Below are positions 17,942 to 27,582 of a DNA stretch of 64,000 nt, piece after piece. The stretch is from Salmonella enterica subsp. enterica serovar Choleraesuis. GTDB lineage: Bacteria; Pseudomonadota; Gammaproteobacteria; Enterobacterales; Enterobacteriaceae. The notes under the pieces were generated by a model, which worked only from the letters and a program-made list of their open reading frames with translations, was not told the DNA's origin and did no database searches. The DNA is taken from positions 186,001 through 250,000 of the forward strand of contig AP025685.1 in assembly GCA_022846635.1 (NCBI GenBank), read 5' to 3'. A program made the position numbers and the translations under genes. The stretch's first letter is position 1; every line of letters starts with the position of its first letter.

Positions 17942-18937
17942 CTAGCTAACCAGACGTCGGGTGTCTAAGCGCTGAAGCACAATTGCCAACAGCAGGCTTC
18001 CGGCCAGAGTCAGACTGAATATCCAGACGATATCCAGCAGCGGATGATTAGGGATATCCAGATGATGGCTGCGCAGGACATGAATAATCAGGGCGTGGAA
18101 ACCATAGATTGGCAGCGAATAACCTGATACCCATGCCAACAGGGGCAGAGGGCGCTGGTTAGCGCAGTTTTTAAAGATAACCAGCAGCGCTGCGCTGGCC
18201 ATAAATACTAGCGGCCCGGCGTAGAGATAGAAGGTATCGGCAAAATCTCCGCGTATTTGCAGCTCCCGATGTGTACCTAGCGAAATAGCCGTAACGCAGA
18301 CTATGAATAGCAGGCAGGCTCCAGGCGTTACTCCGCGCTGGCTGGTATCCAGACACCCAATCGCCCGTCCCAGCAGTCCATAAACCACGTAATAGAACGT
18401 ATCACCATTGATATACAAATTTACCGGAAGCCACTGGAATCCATGGCTCACCTGAGGAACGGTGTTTGGGTTAGCAATAATCCCTAAAATAACCATTAAA
18501 GCCAGAACCGTTAGCCCGTTGACCTGCCGTACCTGGATTAGCGGCGACAGCAGATAAATCACGAATATGGCAAAGAAGAACCATAAGTGAAAAAAAATCG
18601 GCTTAGTAAAGAGATGCAGCAGCGATTGTTCGGCGTTGATAGGCGTAAGCAGCACTATGTACAGCCATGATACGGCGCTGTAGAAAGCCAGGCACAGAGT
18701 TATGCGCAGCAGATGGCGGCGGCGGGCCTGGCGTTCACCAAAAAACAGAAACCCCGAGATCATGAAGAAAATCGGCACACACACTCTTGATGCCGAATTT
18801 AACAAGTTTGCCACGCTCCAGCCGGTCATACTGACCTGATCGGCATTGGTAATTGACCAGGTAGTGGTATGGATGACGATGACCATCAGGCAGGCCAGAC
18901 CGCGTAAGTTTGCTATCCAGTTTATTTTTTGCTGCAT
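17942..18937 (-). CDS. wecH: WecH, O-acetyltransferase for enterobacterial common antigen
   Basis: Integral membrane acyltransferase-3 family protein that O-acetylates GlcNAc residues of enterobacterial common antigen in E. coli. It has 331 aa, the same as E. coli, with about ten hydrophobic segments. Near the N-terminus are the family's conserved Arg and His ([19 protein letters not shown]12 and H23). Other conserved blocks are [40 protein letters not shown] and [28 protein letters not shown] lies just before the ATG on the minus strand. It is divergent from ysaB. Confidence 0.92.
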   Translation of the reverse strand: MQQKINWIANLRGLACLMVIVIHTTTWSITNADQVSMTGWSVANLLNSASRVCVPIFFMISGFLFFGERQARRRHLLRITLCLAFYSAVSWLYIVLLTPINAEQSLLHLFTKPIFFHLWFFFAIFVIYLLSPLIQVRQVNGLTVLALMVILGIIANPNTVPQVSHGFQWLPVNLYINGDTFYYVVYGLLGRAIGCLDTSQRGVTPGACLLFIVCVTAISLGTHRELQIRGDFADTFYLYAGPLVFMASAALLVIFKNCANQRPLPLLAWVSGYSLPIYGFHALIIHVLRSHHLDIPNHPLLDIVWIFSLTLAGSLLLAIVLQRLDTRRLVS

Positions 18938-19122
18938 TGGCTCCTCTGAAAATTGCTTGTGGGGTATACAGTGTTGCGGGCCTTGTGAGCATTTCCGCCA
19001 GGAGCACTCCGAGTTTTACTCTCAACGATTGCCAGCGGGTTTTTCACTGCGCACAATCTAAAGTCTGTTCCGCAGAATGTGGAATATCAGGGATAATCAT
19101 CGTCATAGAGTGACAGGCGGAC

Positions 19123-19437
19123 ATGTTAAAGAAAAGCGTAATTAATCTGTTAGTTATCACCACCGTGACACTGCTCGCAGCCTGTAGCCACTCGTCATAC
19201 TCTCCTGCACCTTACGCCAGCAAATCCAATACCATTACGCTTCGCGGCGCCGCTATGGCAGATACCTGTGTGGAACACGCAGCCGAGCGTTATAACCTGC
19301 AAACCCAGCGCATCAGACTGGCAGGCGTAGAATCATTCCAGGGGAGTTACGAGATGCGGGGTTACACGCCGCGCGAGGAAACTTTTACCTGTTCGTTTGA
19401 TGGGCAGGGTGAGTTTTTACACCTGTCTATACGTTAA
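19123..19437 (+). CDS. ysaB: YsaB, small lipoprotein
   Basis: Predicted lipoprotein of 104 aa. The signal peptide ends in a lipobox (L-L-A-A-C21). The C-terminal half holds the conserved YsaB core (FQGSYEMRGYTPREETFTCSF and FLHLSIR), nearly identical to E. coli YsaB (99 aa), with two Cys (DTCVEHAAERYN and FTCSF) that may form a disulphide. Function unknown. Position upstream of glyQ matches E. coli, with about 150 bp between. Confidence 0.88.
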   Translation: MLKKSVINLLVITTVTLLAACSHSSYSPAPYASKSNTITLRGAAMADTCVEHAAERYNLQTQRIRLAGVESFQGSYEMRGYTPREETFTCSFDGQGEFLHLSIR

Positions 19438-19588
19438 TCGACCCGAGAGGGCTTGCGCCACTTCCTGCGTTTCGATTTTCTGCCCTGCGATGCCTGCCAG
19501 CATTAGCCCGCGTGTGCAACGTGAGGGCTTTTGAGTATATACTGGTCGCTTCTCTTATAAACCCACTCGTATCGCGTGCGAAATCAAC

Positions 19589-20500
19589 ATGCAAAAGTTT
19601 GACACCAGGACCTTTCAGGGACTGATCCTGACCTTACAGGATTACTGGGCTCGCCAGGGCTGCACCATTGTTCAACCACTGGACATGGAAGTTGGCGCCG
19701 GCACCTCTCACCCAATGACCTGCCTGCGTGCACTTGGCCCGGAGCCGATGGCCGCAGCTTACGTGCAGCCGTCACGCCGCCCGACCGATGGCCGTTACGG
19801 TGAAAACCCTAACCGCCTGCAGCACTACTACCAGTTCCAGGTCGTTATCAAGCCGTCCCCGGACAACATTCAGGAACTGTATCTTGGCTCTCTGAAAGAA
19901 CTGGGCGTTGATCCGACCATCCACGATATCCGCTTCGTTGAAGATAACTGGGAAAACCCGACGCTGGGTGCCTGGGGGCTGGGCTGGGAAGTGTGGCTGA
20001 ACGGAATGGAAGTGACTCAGTTCACTTACTTCCAACAGGTTGGTGGCCTGGAGTGTAAACCGGTTACTGGCGAAATCACCTACGGCCTTGAGCGCCTGGC
20101 TATGTATATCCAGGGCGTAGACAGCGTTTACGATCTGGTATGGAGCGATGGCCCGTTGGGTAAAACGACCTACGGCGATGTGTTCCATCAGAACGAAGTA
20201 GAGCAGTCTACTTACAACTTTGAATATGCCGACGTCGATTTCCTGTTTACCTGCTTCGAGCAGTACGAAAAAGAAGCTCAACAGCTTCTGGCGCTGGAAA
20301 AACCGCTGCCGCTGCCGGCATACGAGCGTATTTTGAAAGCCGCACACAGCTTTAACCTGCTGGATGCGCGCAAAGCTATCTCCGTCACCGAGCGTCAGCG
20401 CTATATCCTGCGCATTCGCACCCTGACTAAAGCGGTTGCCGAAGCCTACTATGCCTCCCGCGAGGCACTGGGTTTCCCGATGTGCAATAAGAATAAATAA
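19589..20500 (+). CDS. glyQ: GlyQ, glycyl-tRNA synthetase alpha subunit
   Basis: Alpha subunit of the tetrameric (alpha2beta2) class II glycyl-tRNA synthetase; carries the aminoacylation active site. It has 303 aa and is nearly identical to E. coli along its length ([25 protein letters not shown]... [11 protein letters not shown]). Class II features include the [16 protein letters not shown] motif 2 region and [14 protein letters not shown]. glyS follows after 9 bp, so the subunits are made from one transcript. Confidence 0.98.
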   Translation: MQKFDTRTFQGLILTLQDYWARQGCTIVQPLDMEVGAGTSHPMTCLRALGPEPMAAAYVQPSRRPTDGRYGENPNRLQHYYQFQVVIKPSPDNIQELYLGSLKELGVDPTIHDIRFVEDNWENPTLGAWGLGWEVWLNGMEVTQFTYFQQVGGLECKPVTGEITYGLERLAMYIQGVDSVYDLVWSDGPLGKTTYGDVFHQNEVEQSTYNFEYADVDFLFTCFEQYEKEAQQLLALEKPLPLPAYERILKAAHSFNLLDARKAISVTERQRYILRIRTLTKAVAEAYYASREALGFPMCNKNK

Positions 20501-20509
20501 GAGGCTGCC

Positions 20510-22579
20510 ATGTCTGAAAAAACTTTTCTGGTGGAGATTGGCACTGAAGAGCTGCCACCAAAAGCGCTGCGCAGCCTGGCCGAATCCTTTGCTGCCAACT
20601 TTACTACTGAGCTGGATAACGCCGGCCTTTCTCACGGCAAAGTAGAATGGTTTGCCGCGCCGCGCCGTCTGGCGCTGAAAGTGGCTAACCTGGCGGCGGC
20701 GCAGGCCGATCGTGAAATCGAAAAGCGCGGCCCGGCAATAGCCCAGGCGTTTGACGCGGAAGGTAAACCGAGCAAAGCGGCTGAAGGCTGGGCGCGCGGC
20801 TGCGGAATTACCGTCGACCAGGCCGAACGTTTGACGACAGATAAAGGCGAATGGCTGCTGTACCGTGCCCACGTTAAGGGCGAGAGCGCCCAGGCGCTGC
20901 TGCCGGCTATGGTTGCTACTTCCCTGGCTAAGCTGCCAATTCCAAAACTGATGCGCTGGGGCGCGTCTGACGAGCATTTCGTTCGTCCGGTTCATACCGT
21001 CACTCTGCTGCTGGGCGACGAAGTGGTTCCGGCGACTATTATGGGCATCCAGTCTGACCGTATTATTCGCGGCCATCGTTTTATGGGTGAACCACAGTTT
21101 GCTATCGACAACGCCGATCAGTACCCGGAAATCCTGGTGCAGCGCGGTAAAGTCATGGCCGATTACGAACAACGTAAAGCGCAGATTAAAGCCGATGCTG
21201 AAGCAGCGGCGCGCCAGATTGGCGGTAAAGCCGATCTGAGCGAAAGCCTGCTGGAAGAAGTGGCCTCACTGGTTGAATGGCCGGTGGTGCTGACCGCGAA
21301 ATTCGAAGAGAAGTTCCTCGCGGTTCCAGCCGAAGCGCTGGTTTACACCATGAAGGGCGACCAGAAATACTTCCCGGTCTACGGTAACGACGGCAAACTG
21401 CTGCCGAACTTTATCTTCGTGGCTAACATCGAATCTAAAGATCCACAGCAGATTATCTCCGGTAACGAAAAAGTGGTTCGCCCACGTCTGGCGGATGCTG
21501 AGTTCTTCTTTAATACCGACCGTAAAAAACGCCTGGAAGATTACCTGCCGCGTCTGGATACCGTTCTGTTCCAGAAGCAGCTGGGTACTCTGCGTGATAA
21601 AACCGACCGCATTGAAGCGCTGGCGGCCTGGATTGCCAAAGCGATTGGCGCTGATGCTAACCTGGCGGCGCGCGCTGGCCTGCTGTCCAAATGTGACCTG
21701 ATGACCAACATGGTCTTCGAGTTCACCGACACCCAGGGTGTGATGGGGATGCACTATGCCCGTCACGATGGCGAGCCGGAAGAAGTGGCCGTGGCCCTTA
21801 ACGAGCAGTACATGCCGCGCTTTGCCGGCGATGCCCTGCCGGAAAGCCTGGTTGCCTGCGCAGTGGCGATTGCCGATAAGATGGATACCCTTGCGGGCAT
21901 CTTTGGCATTGGCCAGCATCCGAAAGGCGATAAAGACCCGTTCGCACTGCGCCGCGCTGCGCTGGGCGTGCTGCGTATTATCGTAGAGAAAAATCTGCCG
22001 CTGGATCTGCAAACCCTGACTGAAGAAGCCGTGCGTTTGTATGGCGACAAGCTCACCAACCTGAAAGTGGTCGACGATGTCGTCGACTTCATGCTGGGCC
22101 GCTTCCGCGCCTGGTATCAGGAAGAAGGCCACGCGGTTGATACTATCCAGGCCGTTCTGGCGCGTCGTCCGACCCGCCCGGCGGACTTCGATGCGCGGGT
22201 TAAAGCGGTCACTTACTTCCGCACCCTGGACGAAGCAGCAGCGTTGGCTGCGGCTAACAAGCGCGTTTCCAATATTCTGGCTAAGAGCACCGAGCAGCTG
22301 AATGACAGCGTTAAAGCTACGGTTCTGAAAGAAGATGCGGAAATTCGCCTGGCGATGCAGGTCACGGTATTGAGCGATAAGCTGCAGCCTTACTACGCCG
22401 AAGGGCGTTATCAAGAAGCGCTGGTTGAGCTGGCCGCACTGCGCGAGCCGGTTGATGAGTTCTTCGAGAAAGTAATGGTTATGGCTGAGGAGCCAGAGCT
22501 GCGCATTAACCGCCTGACGCTGCTGGCGAAATTGCGTGAGCTGTTCCTGCAGGTTGCAGATATCTCGTTGCTGCAATAA
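20510..22579 (+). CDS. glyS: GlyS, glycyl-tRNA synthetase beta subunit
   Basis: Beta subunit of glycyl-tRNA synthetase, which binds and positions tRNA(Gly). It has 689 aa as in E. coli. It starts [21 protein letters not shown], has the central HD-like domain ([32 protein letters not shown]) and ends with the DALR-type anticodon-binding region ([30 protein letters not shown]). GAGG precedes the ATG. A GC-rich terminator follows 20 bp after the stop. Confidence 0.98.
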   Translation: MSEKTFLVEIGTEELPPKALRSLAESFAANFTTELDNAGLSHGKVEWFAAPRRLALKVANLAAAQADREIEKRGPAIAQAFDAEGKPSKAAEGWARGCGITVDQAERLTTDKGEWLLYRAHVKGESAQALLPAMVATSLAKLPIPKLMRWGASDEHFVRPVHTVTLLLGDEVVPATIMGIQSDRIIRGHRFMGEPQFAIDNADQYPEILVQRGKVMADYEQRKAQIKADAEAAARQIGGKADLSESLLEEVASLVEWPVVLTAKFEEKFLAVPAEALVYTMKGDQKYFPVYGNDGKLLPNFIFVANIESKDPQQIISGNEKVVRPRLADAEFFFNTDRKKRLEDYLPRLDTVLFQKQLGTLRDKTDRIEALAAWIAKAIGADANLAARAGLLSKCDLMTNMVFEFTDTQGVMGMHYARHDGEPEEVAVALNEQYMPRFAGDALPESLVACAVAIADKMDTLAGIFGIGQHPKGDKDPFALRRAALGVLRIIVEKNLPLDLQTLTEEAVRLYGDKLTNLKVVDDVVDFMLGRFRAWYQEEGHAVDTIQAVLARRPTRPADFDARVKAVTYFRTLDEAAALAAANKRVSNILAKSTEQLNDSVKATVLKEDAEIRLAMQVTVLSDKLQPYYAEGRYQEALVELAALREPVDEFFEKVMVMAEEPELRINRLTLLAKLRELFLQVADISLLQ

Positions 22580-22600
22580 TTATCTGGTCTCAGATACCGA

Positions 22601-22627
22601 AAACCCCGCTATGGCGGGGTTTTTTTT
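22601..22627 (+). terminator. intrinsic terminator of glyQS
   Basis: AACCCCGC-TATG-GCGGGGTT stem followed by eight T; the classic strong form. Confidence 0.95.
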
Positions 22628-22747
22628 GGCTAAAAGCGAAGGAGTTTTCGCCTGTACTTCCTTTTCAGATGCTGTCTTAGCCTGTGCTGGCGCGGTGTAT
22701 TAATATGTCGCTTCTGCTAGTAAGATGCGCTGCATCAGGTTATTTGC

Positions 22748-23029
22748 TTAATCCATAAGCTGTTTACTTAGGTTTGGATTAGCGACAACCAGTCGTATAA
22801 GTTGTAATGCTGTGGGTGAAGGTTTAGCGCGTCGCGCCGCCCATTCGTCTACCAGATTTTCACTAACGCCCATCAGGCGCGCCAGCTCTGTATTATCTAA
22901 TCCGCTCTGGCAACACAGGCGTTCAAATTCAACAAACGCATCGGTTTTGGTGGCGGCTGTAGGGCCATCTTGTAAAGCAAGTTGTTCAATACTGACCAGT
23001 AATTCAGTTAAAGGGTTTTTGTATTCCAT
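22748..23029 (-). CDS. yiaG: YiaG, small helix-turn-helix protein
   Basis: Small Xre-type putative regulator, 93 aa from the chosen start. It begins MEYKNPLTELLVSIEQL like E. coli YiaG and has the HTH at about residues 48-72 (LDNTELARLMGVSENLVDEWAARRAKPS), ending NPNLSKQLMD. The ATG at 23029 is preferred: GAGGAG lies 7-12 bp upstream, whereas the frame's upstream TTG touches the ribosome site. In E. coli cspA and hokA lie between yiaG and glyS; here only 168 bp separate them. Function is not established. Confidence 0.88.
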   Translation of the reverse strand: MEYKNPLTELLVSIEQLALQDGPTAATKTDAFVEFERLCCQSGLDNTELARLMGVSENLVDEWAARRAKPSPTALQLIRLVVANPNLSKQLMD

Positions 23030-23339
23030 TAACAACTCCTCATGATATACGGCAAGGGGTTGAGCACAGAAGCTTATTAAGCATAGTGTCTTAATCGCCG
23101 CAGGTACCTGCCTGATAATTGACCTATTGTGCTAAACATAAATTATGTGAATGTATTCCGTGCGTTAACCGAAACAGTGCGCTTTGGGCAGCGTTAGGGG
23201 TTTTAATGGGATTTCGTCGATTTTCGGTCATAAAGAGTTGTATTTCGGGCTATCTTGCGGCTGCGTGTTGGACTATGCTAACCACGGTGATCGGCACGCC
23301 GGTGCCGCTTTTGGTATTTTGTTGAAAGGAGTAATTCCC
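23030..23339. other. yiaG-yiaF divergent intergenic region
   Basis: About 310 bp containing the promoters of both divergent genes and the possible 39-aa frame at 23206-23325. No operator palindrome or tRNA was found, and cspA, which is close by in E. coli, is not present. Confidence 0.5.
23206..23325 (+). CDS. possible 39-aa leader peptide before yiaF
   Basis: A short ATG frame (MGFRRFSVIKSC... PLLVFC) with AGGGG about 6 bp upstream and a hydrophobic middle (about residues 12-38). Its TGA lies 14 bp before the yiaF ATG and abuts the AAAGGAG ribosome site of yiaF, so translation could be coupled. I know no homologue; it may be chance. Confidence 0.22.
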   Translation: MGFRRFSVIKSCISGYLAAACWTMLTTVIGTPVPLLVFC

Positions 23340-24050
23340 ATGGCGACAGGAAAGTCCTGTTCTCGTTGGTTGGCGCCTGTGCTGGCGTTAGTGATGGCAG
23401 TCAGCCTGAGCGGGTGTTTTGATAAAGAAGGCGACCAGCGTAAAGCTTTTACTGACTTTTTGCAGAATACGGCAATGCGCAGCGGTGAACACTTACCGAG
23501 CCTGACTACGGACCAGAAAAAGCAATTTGGCCCGCTGGTTTCTGACTATGCGATTATCTACGGTTTCTCTCAGCAGATAACTCAGGCGATGGATTCTGGC
23601 ATTAAGCCGGTAGTTGATAGCGTAAACGCGATTCGCGAGCCGCAAAACTATCTGACCCAGCGCGACGCACTGCGTCAGGCAAATGGTTCGCTGGGCGTGC
23701 TGAGCCAGCAGATCCAGAACGCCAGAATGCAGGCCGATACCGCTCATGCTAACCTCAAGCAGCCTGATGAATTGCGTGCGGTGTTCGATAAAGTTTACCA
23801 GCAGGTGGTGACCGACCCGGCCAACGCCATGCAGCCGCTGATCCCAGCCGCTCAGACCCTGACTCAGCAACTGGTACAGGTGGGTGATTTCATCGAAAAC
23901 CAGGGCCAGCGCGTGGGCTTTGTTGCCGGTGGTATTCAGTTCCCAACTTCGCAGCAGGCGAGCGAATATAATAGCCTGATTGGGCCGCTGGCCGCGCAAC
24001 ACCAGGCCTTTACCCAGGCCTATAACGCCGCGACTCACGTGGTGCAGTAA
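23340..24050 (+). CDS. yiaF: YiaF, DUF3053 lipoprotein
   Basis: Predicted lipoprotein of 236 aa, the E. coli length. The ATG at 23340 gives MATGKSCSRWLAPVLALVMAVSLSGC with a lipobox (L-S-G-C26); AAAGGAG precedes it. The frame is open for 156 bp further upstream but that part is not conserved. The mature part is helical and polar (DQRKAFTDFLQNTAMRSGEHLPSL, ..., FPTSQQASEYNSLIGPLAAQHQAF). Function unknown; location in the inner or outer membrane leaflet is not decided (Phe at +2, so outer membrane by the usual sorting rule). Confidence 0.92.
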   Translation: MATGKSCSRWLAPVLALVMAVSLSGCFDKEGDQRKAFTDFLQNTAMRSGEHLPSLTTDQKKQFGPLVSDYAIIYGFSQQITQAMDSGIKPVVDSVNAIREPQNYLTQRDALRQANGSLGVLSQQIQNARMQADTAHANLKQPDELRAVFDKVYQQVVTDPANAMQPLIPAAQTLTQQLVQVGDFIENQGQRVGFVAGGIQFPTSQQASEYNSLIGPLAAQHQAFTQAYNAATHVVQ

Positions 24051-24095
24051 TCCGCAAGAACCTGCTCTAAGGAGCCGGTTTAGCCAGATACAAAA

Positions 24096-24121
24096 ACGCC
24101 GGGATAGCCCGGCGTTTTTTT
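24096..24121. terminator. terminator between yiaF and ghrB
   Basis: ACGCCGGG-ATAG-CCCGGCGT with A-tract left and T-tract right; serves the convergent yiaF and kgu/ghrB transcripts. Confidence 0.93.
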
Positions 24122-24203
24122 ATTGCCATCACCTGCCTCATGCAGAGGTAGCGATCGCTCATGTGAGGCGGCTGGATAAGTTAAAGCCCGCCTAAATGTT
24201 GAA

Positions 24204-25178
24204 TTACTTCACTGCCTGAGGATTCACGCAGTTGACGGATACATCGCCATCCAGCGCATTAAGCAGGTTATCGACCGCATTAGCTGCCATATTGAAACGT
24301 GTTTCATGAGTTGCCGAGCCGATATGCGGGAGGGCCACAACGTTTGGCATTTTCAGCAGCGGTGAATTCACATCTACCGGCTCTTTTTCAAATACATCCA
24401 GACCTGCCGCGTGAATGGTGCCGTTTTGCAGAGCGGCAATCAGCGCCTGTTCATCAACTACCGGGCCACGGCCTGCGTTAATGAAAATTGCCGATGACTT
24501 CATTTTTGCAAACTGCTCTGCGCCAATCATATGGCGGGTCTGCTCACTCAGCGGCAGGATAAGGCAGACAAAATCCGCTTCGGCCAGCAGAGTATCCAGG
24601 TCGCAATAGCGGGCATTAAACTCGCTTTCCGCCTGAGGGTGAGGTTTGCGGGCGTTGTAGATGATTGGCATGCTAAACCCACAGTGGGCGCGCTTTGCCA
24701 GCGCCATTCCAATCCGTCCCATACCTACGATACCGAGCGTTTTATGGTGCACATCGCAGCCAAACCAGTCCGGGCCGATGCTGCTGGTCCACTCGCCGGC
24801 TTTTACTCGTTCTGCCACTTCCACAACCCGCCGCGAAGTGCTGAGCACCAGCGCCATAAGCGTATCGGCCACCGTTTCAGTCAGCACGGTAGGGGTATGC
24901 ATTAGCGCCACATGGCGTTCAGAAAGGGCATTAACATCAAAATTGTCATAACCCACGGAAACGGTAGAAGCTACGCGCAGCGCCGGCATTTTATCCAGCA
25001 GGGTGGCGTCCACTTTTTCGCTTGAACCAATCAGACCTTCCGCTTTTGCGAAGGCGTCGGCATGCTGGCTGACGGTTTCGGGACTGATATTGTCAACCTC
25101 AATCACTTCCAGCCGGCTGCGCAATTTGTTCATCAGCGGTTCTGGTAGTTTTTTATAAACAATGACGGACGGCTTCAT
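24204..25178 (-). CDS. ghrB: GhrB/KguD, 2-ketoaldonate (glyoxylate/hydroxypyruvate) reductase
   Basis: D-2-hydroxyacid dehydrogenase family NAD(P)H reductase, 324 aa as in E. coli GhrB (TkrA). The Rossmann motif VGMGRIG is at 151-157, and the catalytic triad is at the E. coli positions: Arg237 (NAGRGP), Glu266 (VFEKEP) and His285 (LPHIGS). E. coli GhrB reduces glyoxylate, hydroxypyruvate and 2-ketogluconate. Here it is the last gene behind kguE-kguK-kguT, exactly where kguD (2-keto-6-phosphogluconate reductase) lies in Pseudomonas kgu operons. I infer that it acts as the final step, giving 6-phosphogluconate. A hairpin separates it from kguT. Confidence 0.93.
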   Translation of the reverse strand: MKPSVIVYKKLPEPLMNKLRSRLEVIEVDNISPETVSQHADAFAKAEGLIGSSEKVDATLLDKMPALRVASTVSVGYDNFDVNALSERHVALMHTPTVLTETVADTLMALVLSTSRRVVEVAERVKAGEWTSSIGPDWFGCDVHHKTLGIVGMGRIGMALAKRAHCGFSMPIIYNARKPHPQAESEFNARYCDLDTLLAEADFVCLILPLSEQTRHMIGAEQFAKMKSSAIFINAGRGPVVDEQALIAALQNGTIHAAGLDVFEKEPVDVNSPLLKMPNVVALPHIGSATHETRFNMAANAVDNLLNALDGDVSVNCVNPQAVK

Positions 25179-25218
25179 GGTTTTCTCCTGAAAAATGCCA
25201 AAACGGAAATCGTGACTA

Positions 25219-25239
25219 CCGGGCGGATAAACCGCCCGG
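25219..25239 (-). repeat. kguT-ghrB intercistronic hairpin
   Basis: CCGGGCGG-ATAAA-CCGCCCGG, the same 8-bp stem as between mtlD and mtlR (7461-7481). Confidence 0.6.
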
Positions 25240-25244
25240 AGCTA

Positions 25245-26528
25245 TCAGGCGTGGCTGTGTTCTCCGGCCCCGGCTTGCTTGTTTTGAGCCGGTTTGACGA
25301 TGATTGTCAGCCATACGGAGACAAACAGCGAGACACCCATAAATATGTAGGATGCTGCCGGGCTACCGGTCGAGCCATTAAGATAGCCCACAAACCAGGA
25401 CCCAAAGAATGAACCCAGCGCACCCATGCTGTTAATCAGGGCCATAGCGCCCCCGGCGACGTTACGTGGCAGCATTTCCGGGATGATGGCAAAGAACGGG
25501 CCATAAGGGGCGTACATAGCGGCACCGGCGATAACCAACAGAGTATAGGAAACCCAGAAATAATCCGCCCCAACGGCCCAGGAAGCGATAAACGCTAGCC
25601 CGCCAATCAGCAACAGAGGCCAGACAAATAGTTTACGGTTCTGCATTTTGTCCGAAGCCCAGGAGACTACAATCATGGCGATAGTTGCTGCCAGATAAGG
25701 CACCGAAGAAAGCCAGCCCAGCTCGACCATTCCCATATTTTTACTGGCACCCTGAATAATTGACGGCAGCCACAGCACGAAGCCGTATACCCCGATACTC
25801 CAGGTGAAATATTGCATGCACAGCAGGACGACGTTACGCGAACGGAAGGCTTCGCCATAGTTACGAACTGCCTTAATGCCTTCCTGCTCTTTATTCAATT
25901 GCTCCTGAAGCGCATTTTTTTCGCTGTCGGACAGCCAGGTGACCTGGCTCGGTTTGTCTTTAACCAGAACCCACCAGCAGAAGGCCCAAATGACCGCCGG
26001 AATCCCTTCAAAAATGAACATTTCACGCCAGCCGAAAGACTGGATTAGGTAGCCTGATACCACCGACATCCACAGCACGGTGACCGGGTTACCGAGGATT
26101 AGAAAGGTGTTGGCGCGCGAACGTTCGGATTTGGTAAACCAGTTACTGATATAAATCAGCATCGCTGGCATCACCGCCGCTTCTACCACGCCCAGAATAA
26201 AGCGAATGGCGGCCAGCATTGGGATGTTACTGACCATCCCGGTCAGAGAAGCGCATCCGCCCCACAAAATCAGGCAGACAAAGATAAGCTTACGTACGCT
26301 GCGGCGTTCGGCGTAGATAGCCCCCGGAATTTGGAAAAAGAAATACCCAAGAAAGAAGAGGGCGCCTAAAAGTGAGGAGATCCCTTTGGTTATACCCAGA
26401 TCTTCGGTGATCCCGGCGGCTGAGGCGAAACTAAAGTTAGCCCTGTCCAGATAGGCCAGGCTGTAGGTGATAAACACAATAGGCATGATGTACCACCAGC
26501 GTTTGGCGGCATTGGTCGAGCTGCTCAT
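25245..26528 (-). CDS. kguT: KguT, 2-ketogluconate transporter (MFS)
   Basis: Major facilitator of the anion:cation symporter family, 427 aa with twelve predicted membrane segments. It has the family N-terminal motif YLDRANFSFA, ERRSVRKLIF in the 2-3 loop, RFILGVVEAAVMPAMLIYISNWFTKSERSRANTFLILGNPVTVLWMSVVSGYL in the middle, and NVAGGAMALINSMGALGSFFGSWFVGYLNG. As I recall it, this pattern resembles Pseudomonas KguT closely. Position between a PfkB kinase and a 2-ketoaldonate reductase supports 2-ketogluconate as substrate; related substrates (glucarate, galactonate) are less likely but not excluded. Confidence 0.85.
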   Translation of the reverse strand: MSSSTNAAKRWWYIMPIVFITYSLAYLDRANFSFASAAGITEDLGITKGISSLLGALFFLGYFFFQIPGAIYAERRSVRKLIFVCLILWGGCASLTGMVSNIPMLAAIRFILGVVEAAVMPAMLIYISNWFTKSERSRANTFLILGNPVTVLWMSVVSGYLIQSFGWREMFIFEGIPAVIWAFCWWVLVKDKPSQVTWLSDSEKNALQEQLNKEQEGIKAVRNYGEAFRSRNVVLLCMQYFTWSIGVYGFVLWLPSIIQGASKNMGMVELGWLSSVPYLAATIAMIVVSWASDKMQNRKLFVWPLLLIGGLAFIASWAVGADYFWVSYTLLVIAGAAMYAPYGPFFAIIPEMLPRNVAGGAMALINSMGALGSFFGSWFVGYLNGSTGSPAASYIFMGVSLFVSVWLTIIVKPAQNKQAGAGEHSHA

Positions 26529-26554
26529 ATTTTGCCCTCTAATTGGGGTTAGTT

Positions 26555-26584
26555 ATCGGCCGGTGGTGTAGGGTACTGGCCGAT
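26555..26584 (-). repeat. kguK-kguT intercistronic hairpin
   Basis: ATCGGCCGGT and ACTGGCCGAT pair over 10 bp with one mismatch and a 10-nt loop, inside the 109-bp gap between kguK and kguT. It could tune the relative level of the transporter mRNA. Confidence 0.45.
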
Positions 26585-26637
26585 ATTTTCCTTACATTTG
26601 CGCGGCGGTGGGAGGATATCCCGGCGCGGCTGGCATA

Positions 26638-27579
26638 CTAAAAGTCGCCCAGCTCTGCACGTGTCGGTAAGCCTTCGCTGTCGCCTTGCACCTGGATTGC
26701 CAGGGAACCGATTTTGTTGCCCCGACGCACCGCCTGTTCTATGGATTTCCCTTCCAGCAGGGCGCTTATCACCCCGACCGCGAAGCCGTCGCCGGCGCCC
26801 ACGGTATCCACAACGTTATCTACGCGAATAGCAGGCACGGTGCCTTGTTCACCGCTGGCCGTTTTGAACCAGGCACCATCGGCACCGGTTTTGATAATGA
26901 CGGCGCGTACGCCGCGATCGAGATAGAAATCACCAATCCCGTCCAGTGACTTCTGCCCGGTCAGGATGACGCCTTCTTTGTAGCCGGGGAGTACCCAGTC
27001 GGCCTGGAAAGCCAGTTTATTGAGCTGACTGACCATCACCGCTTCGCTCGGCCACAGCACCGGACGCAGGTTTGGGTCGAAAGAGAGGGTTTTGCCTGCC
27101 TGTTTCATGGTTTGGGCGCAGTGGTTAAGCAGCTCCCAGCTGCTTTCTGAAAGCGCTGCCGCAACGCCGCTCAGGTGCAGGTGGCGGGCGCTCAGGAAGT
27201 AATCAGCGTTGAAATCTTCTACCGAAAGGTGGCTGGCAGCTGAGCCTTTACGGAAATATTCCACCACCGGATCGCTGCCATCGGTAACTTTAGATTTAAG
27301 CTGGAATGCGGTGGGATAGCGGTTGTCAGTGGTGACTGCTCGGCTATCTATGTGTTCTGCTGCCAGACAGTCCAGCACGTAGCGGCCAAAAGAGTCATCT
27401 CCCACCCGGCTAACCCAGCCGACATTCAGCCCAAGGCGTGCCAGCCCGGTGGCGACGTTAAGCTCGGCCCCGGCGATGCGTTTGATAAATTGTTCGCAGC
27501 GGGACAGCTCACCGGTCTGCTGGGCGACAAACATGGTCATGGCTTCGCCTGCGGTTACCACATCCAGTTGGTTAGTCAT
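26638..27579 (-). CDS. kguK: KguK, 2-ketogluconate kinase (PfkB family)
   Basis: Ribokinase/PfkB sugar kinase, 313 aa, expected to phosphorylate 2-ketogluconate to 2-keto-6-phosphogluconate. The N-terminal substrate region (TAGEAMTMFVAQ, GAELNVATGLARLG) and the second PfkB signature DTVGAGDGFAVG, with the catalytic base Asp264, are intact. E. coli KdgK is a cousin, but the operon context (kguE upstream, kguT and ghrB downstream) favours 2-ketogluconate over 2-keto-3-deoxygluconate. The ATG follows the kguE stop by 3 bp and has GAGGAG before it. Confidence 0.86.
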   Translation of the reverse strand: MTNQLDVVTAGEAMTMFVAQQTGELSRCEQFIKRIAGAELNVATGLARLGLNVGWVSRVGDDSFGRYVLDCLAAEHIDSRAVTTDNRYPTAFQLKSKVTDGSDPVVEYFRKGSAASHLSVEDFNADYFLSARHLHLSGVAAALSESSWELLNHCAQTMKQAGKTLSFDPNLRPVLWPSEAVMVSQLNKLAFQADWVLPGYKEGVILTGQKSLDGIGDFYLDRGVRAVIIKTGADGAWFKTASGEQGTVPAIRVDNVVDTVGAGDGFAVGVISALLEGKSIEQAVRRGNKIGSLAIQVQGDSEGLPTRAELGDF

Positions 27580-27582
27580 CTG

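Noticed and set aside
21266..22576. Long antisense frame (436 codons) opposite glyS
   Set aside because: glyS is conserved over its full length on the other strand; the antisense frame is a codon-bias shadow. The same applies to long frames opposite mtlA (8870-10375), glyQ (19772-21172) and bcsA (49791-50654).
25245..27579. PfkB kinase and MFS gene considered as a 2-keto-3-deoxygluconate (kdgK/kdgT-like) system
   Set aside because: kdgT is not an MFS protein of this type, and the surrounding kguE, ghrB and PtxS-like operator point to 2-ketogluconate.
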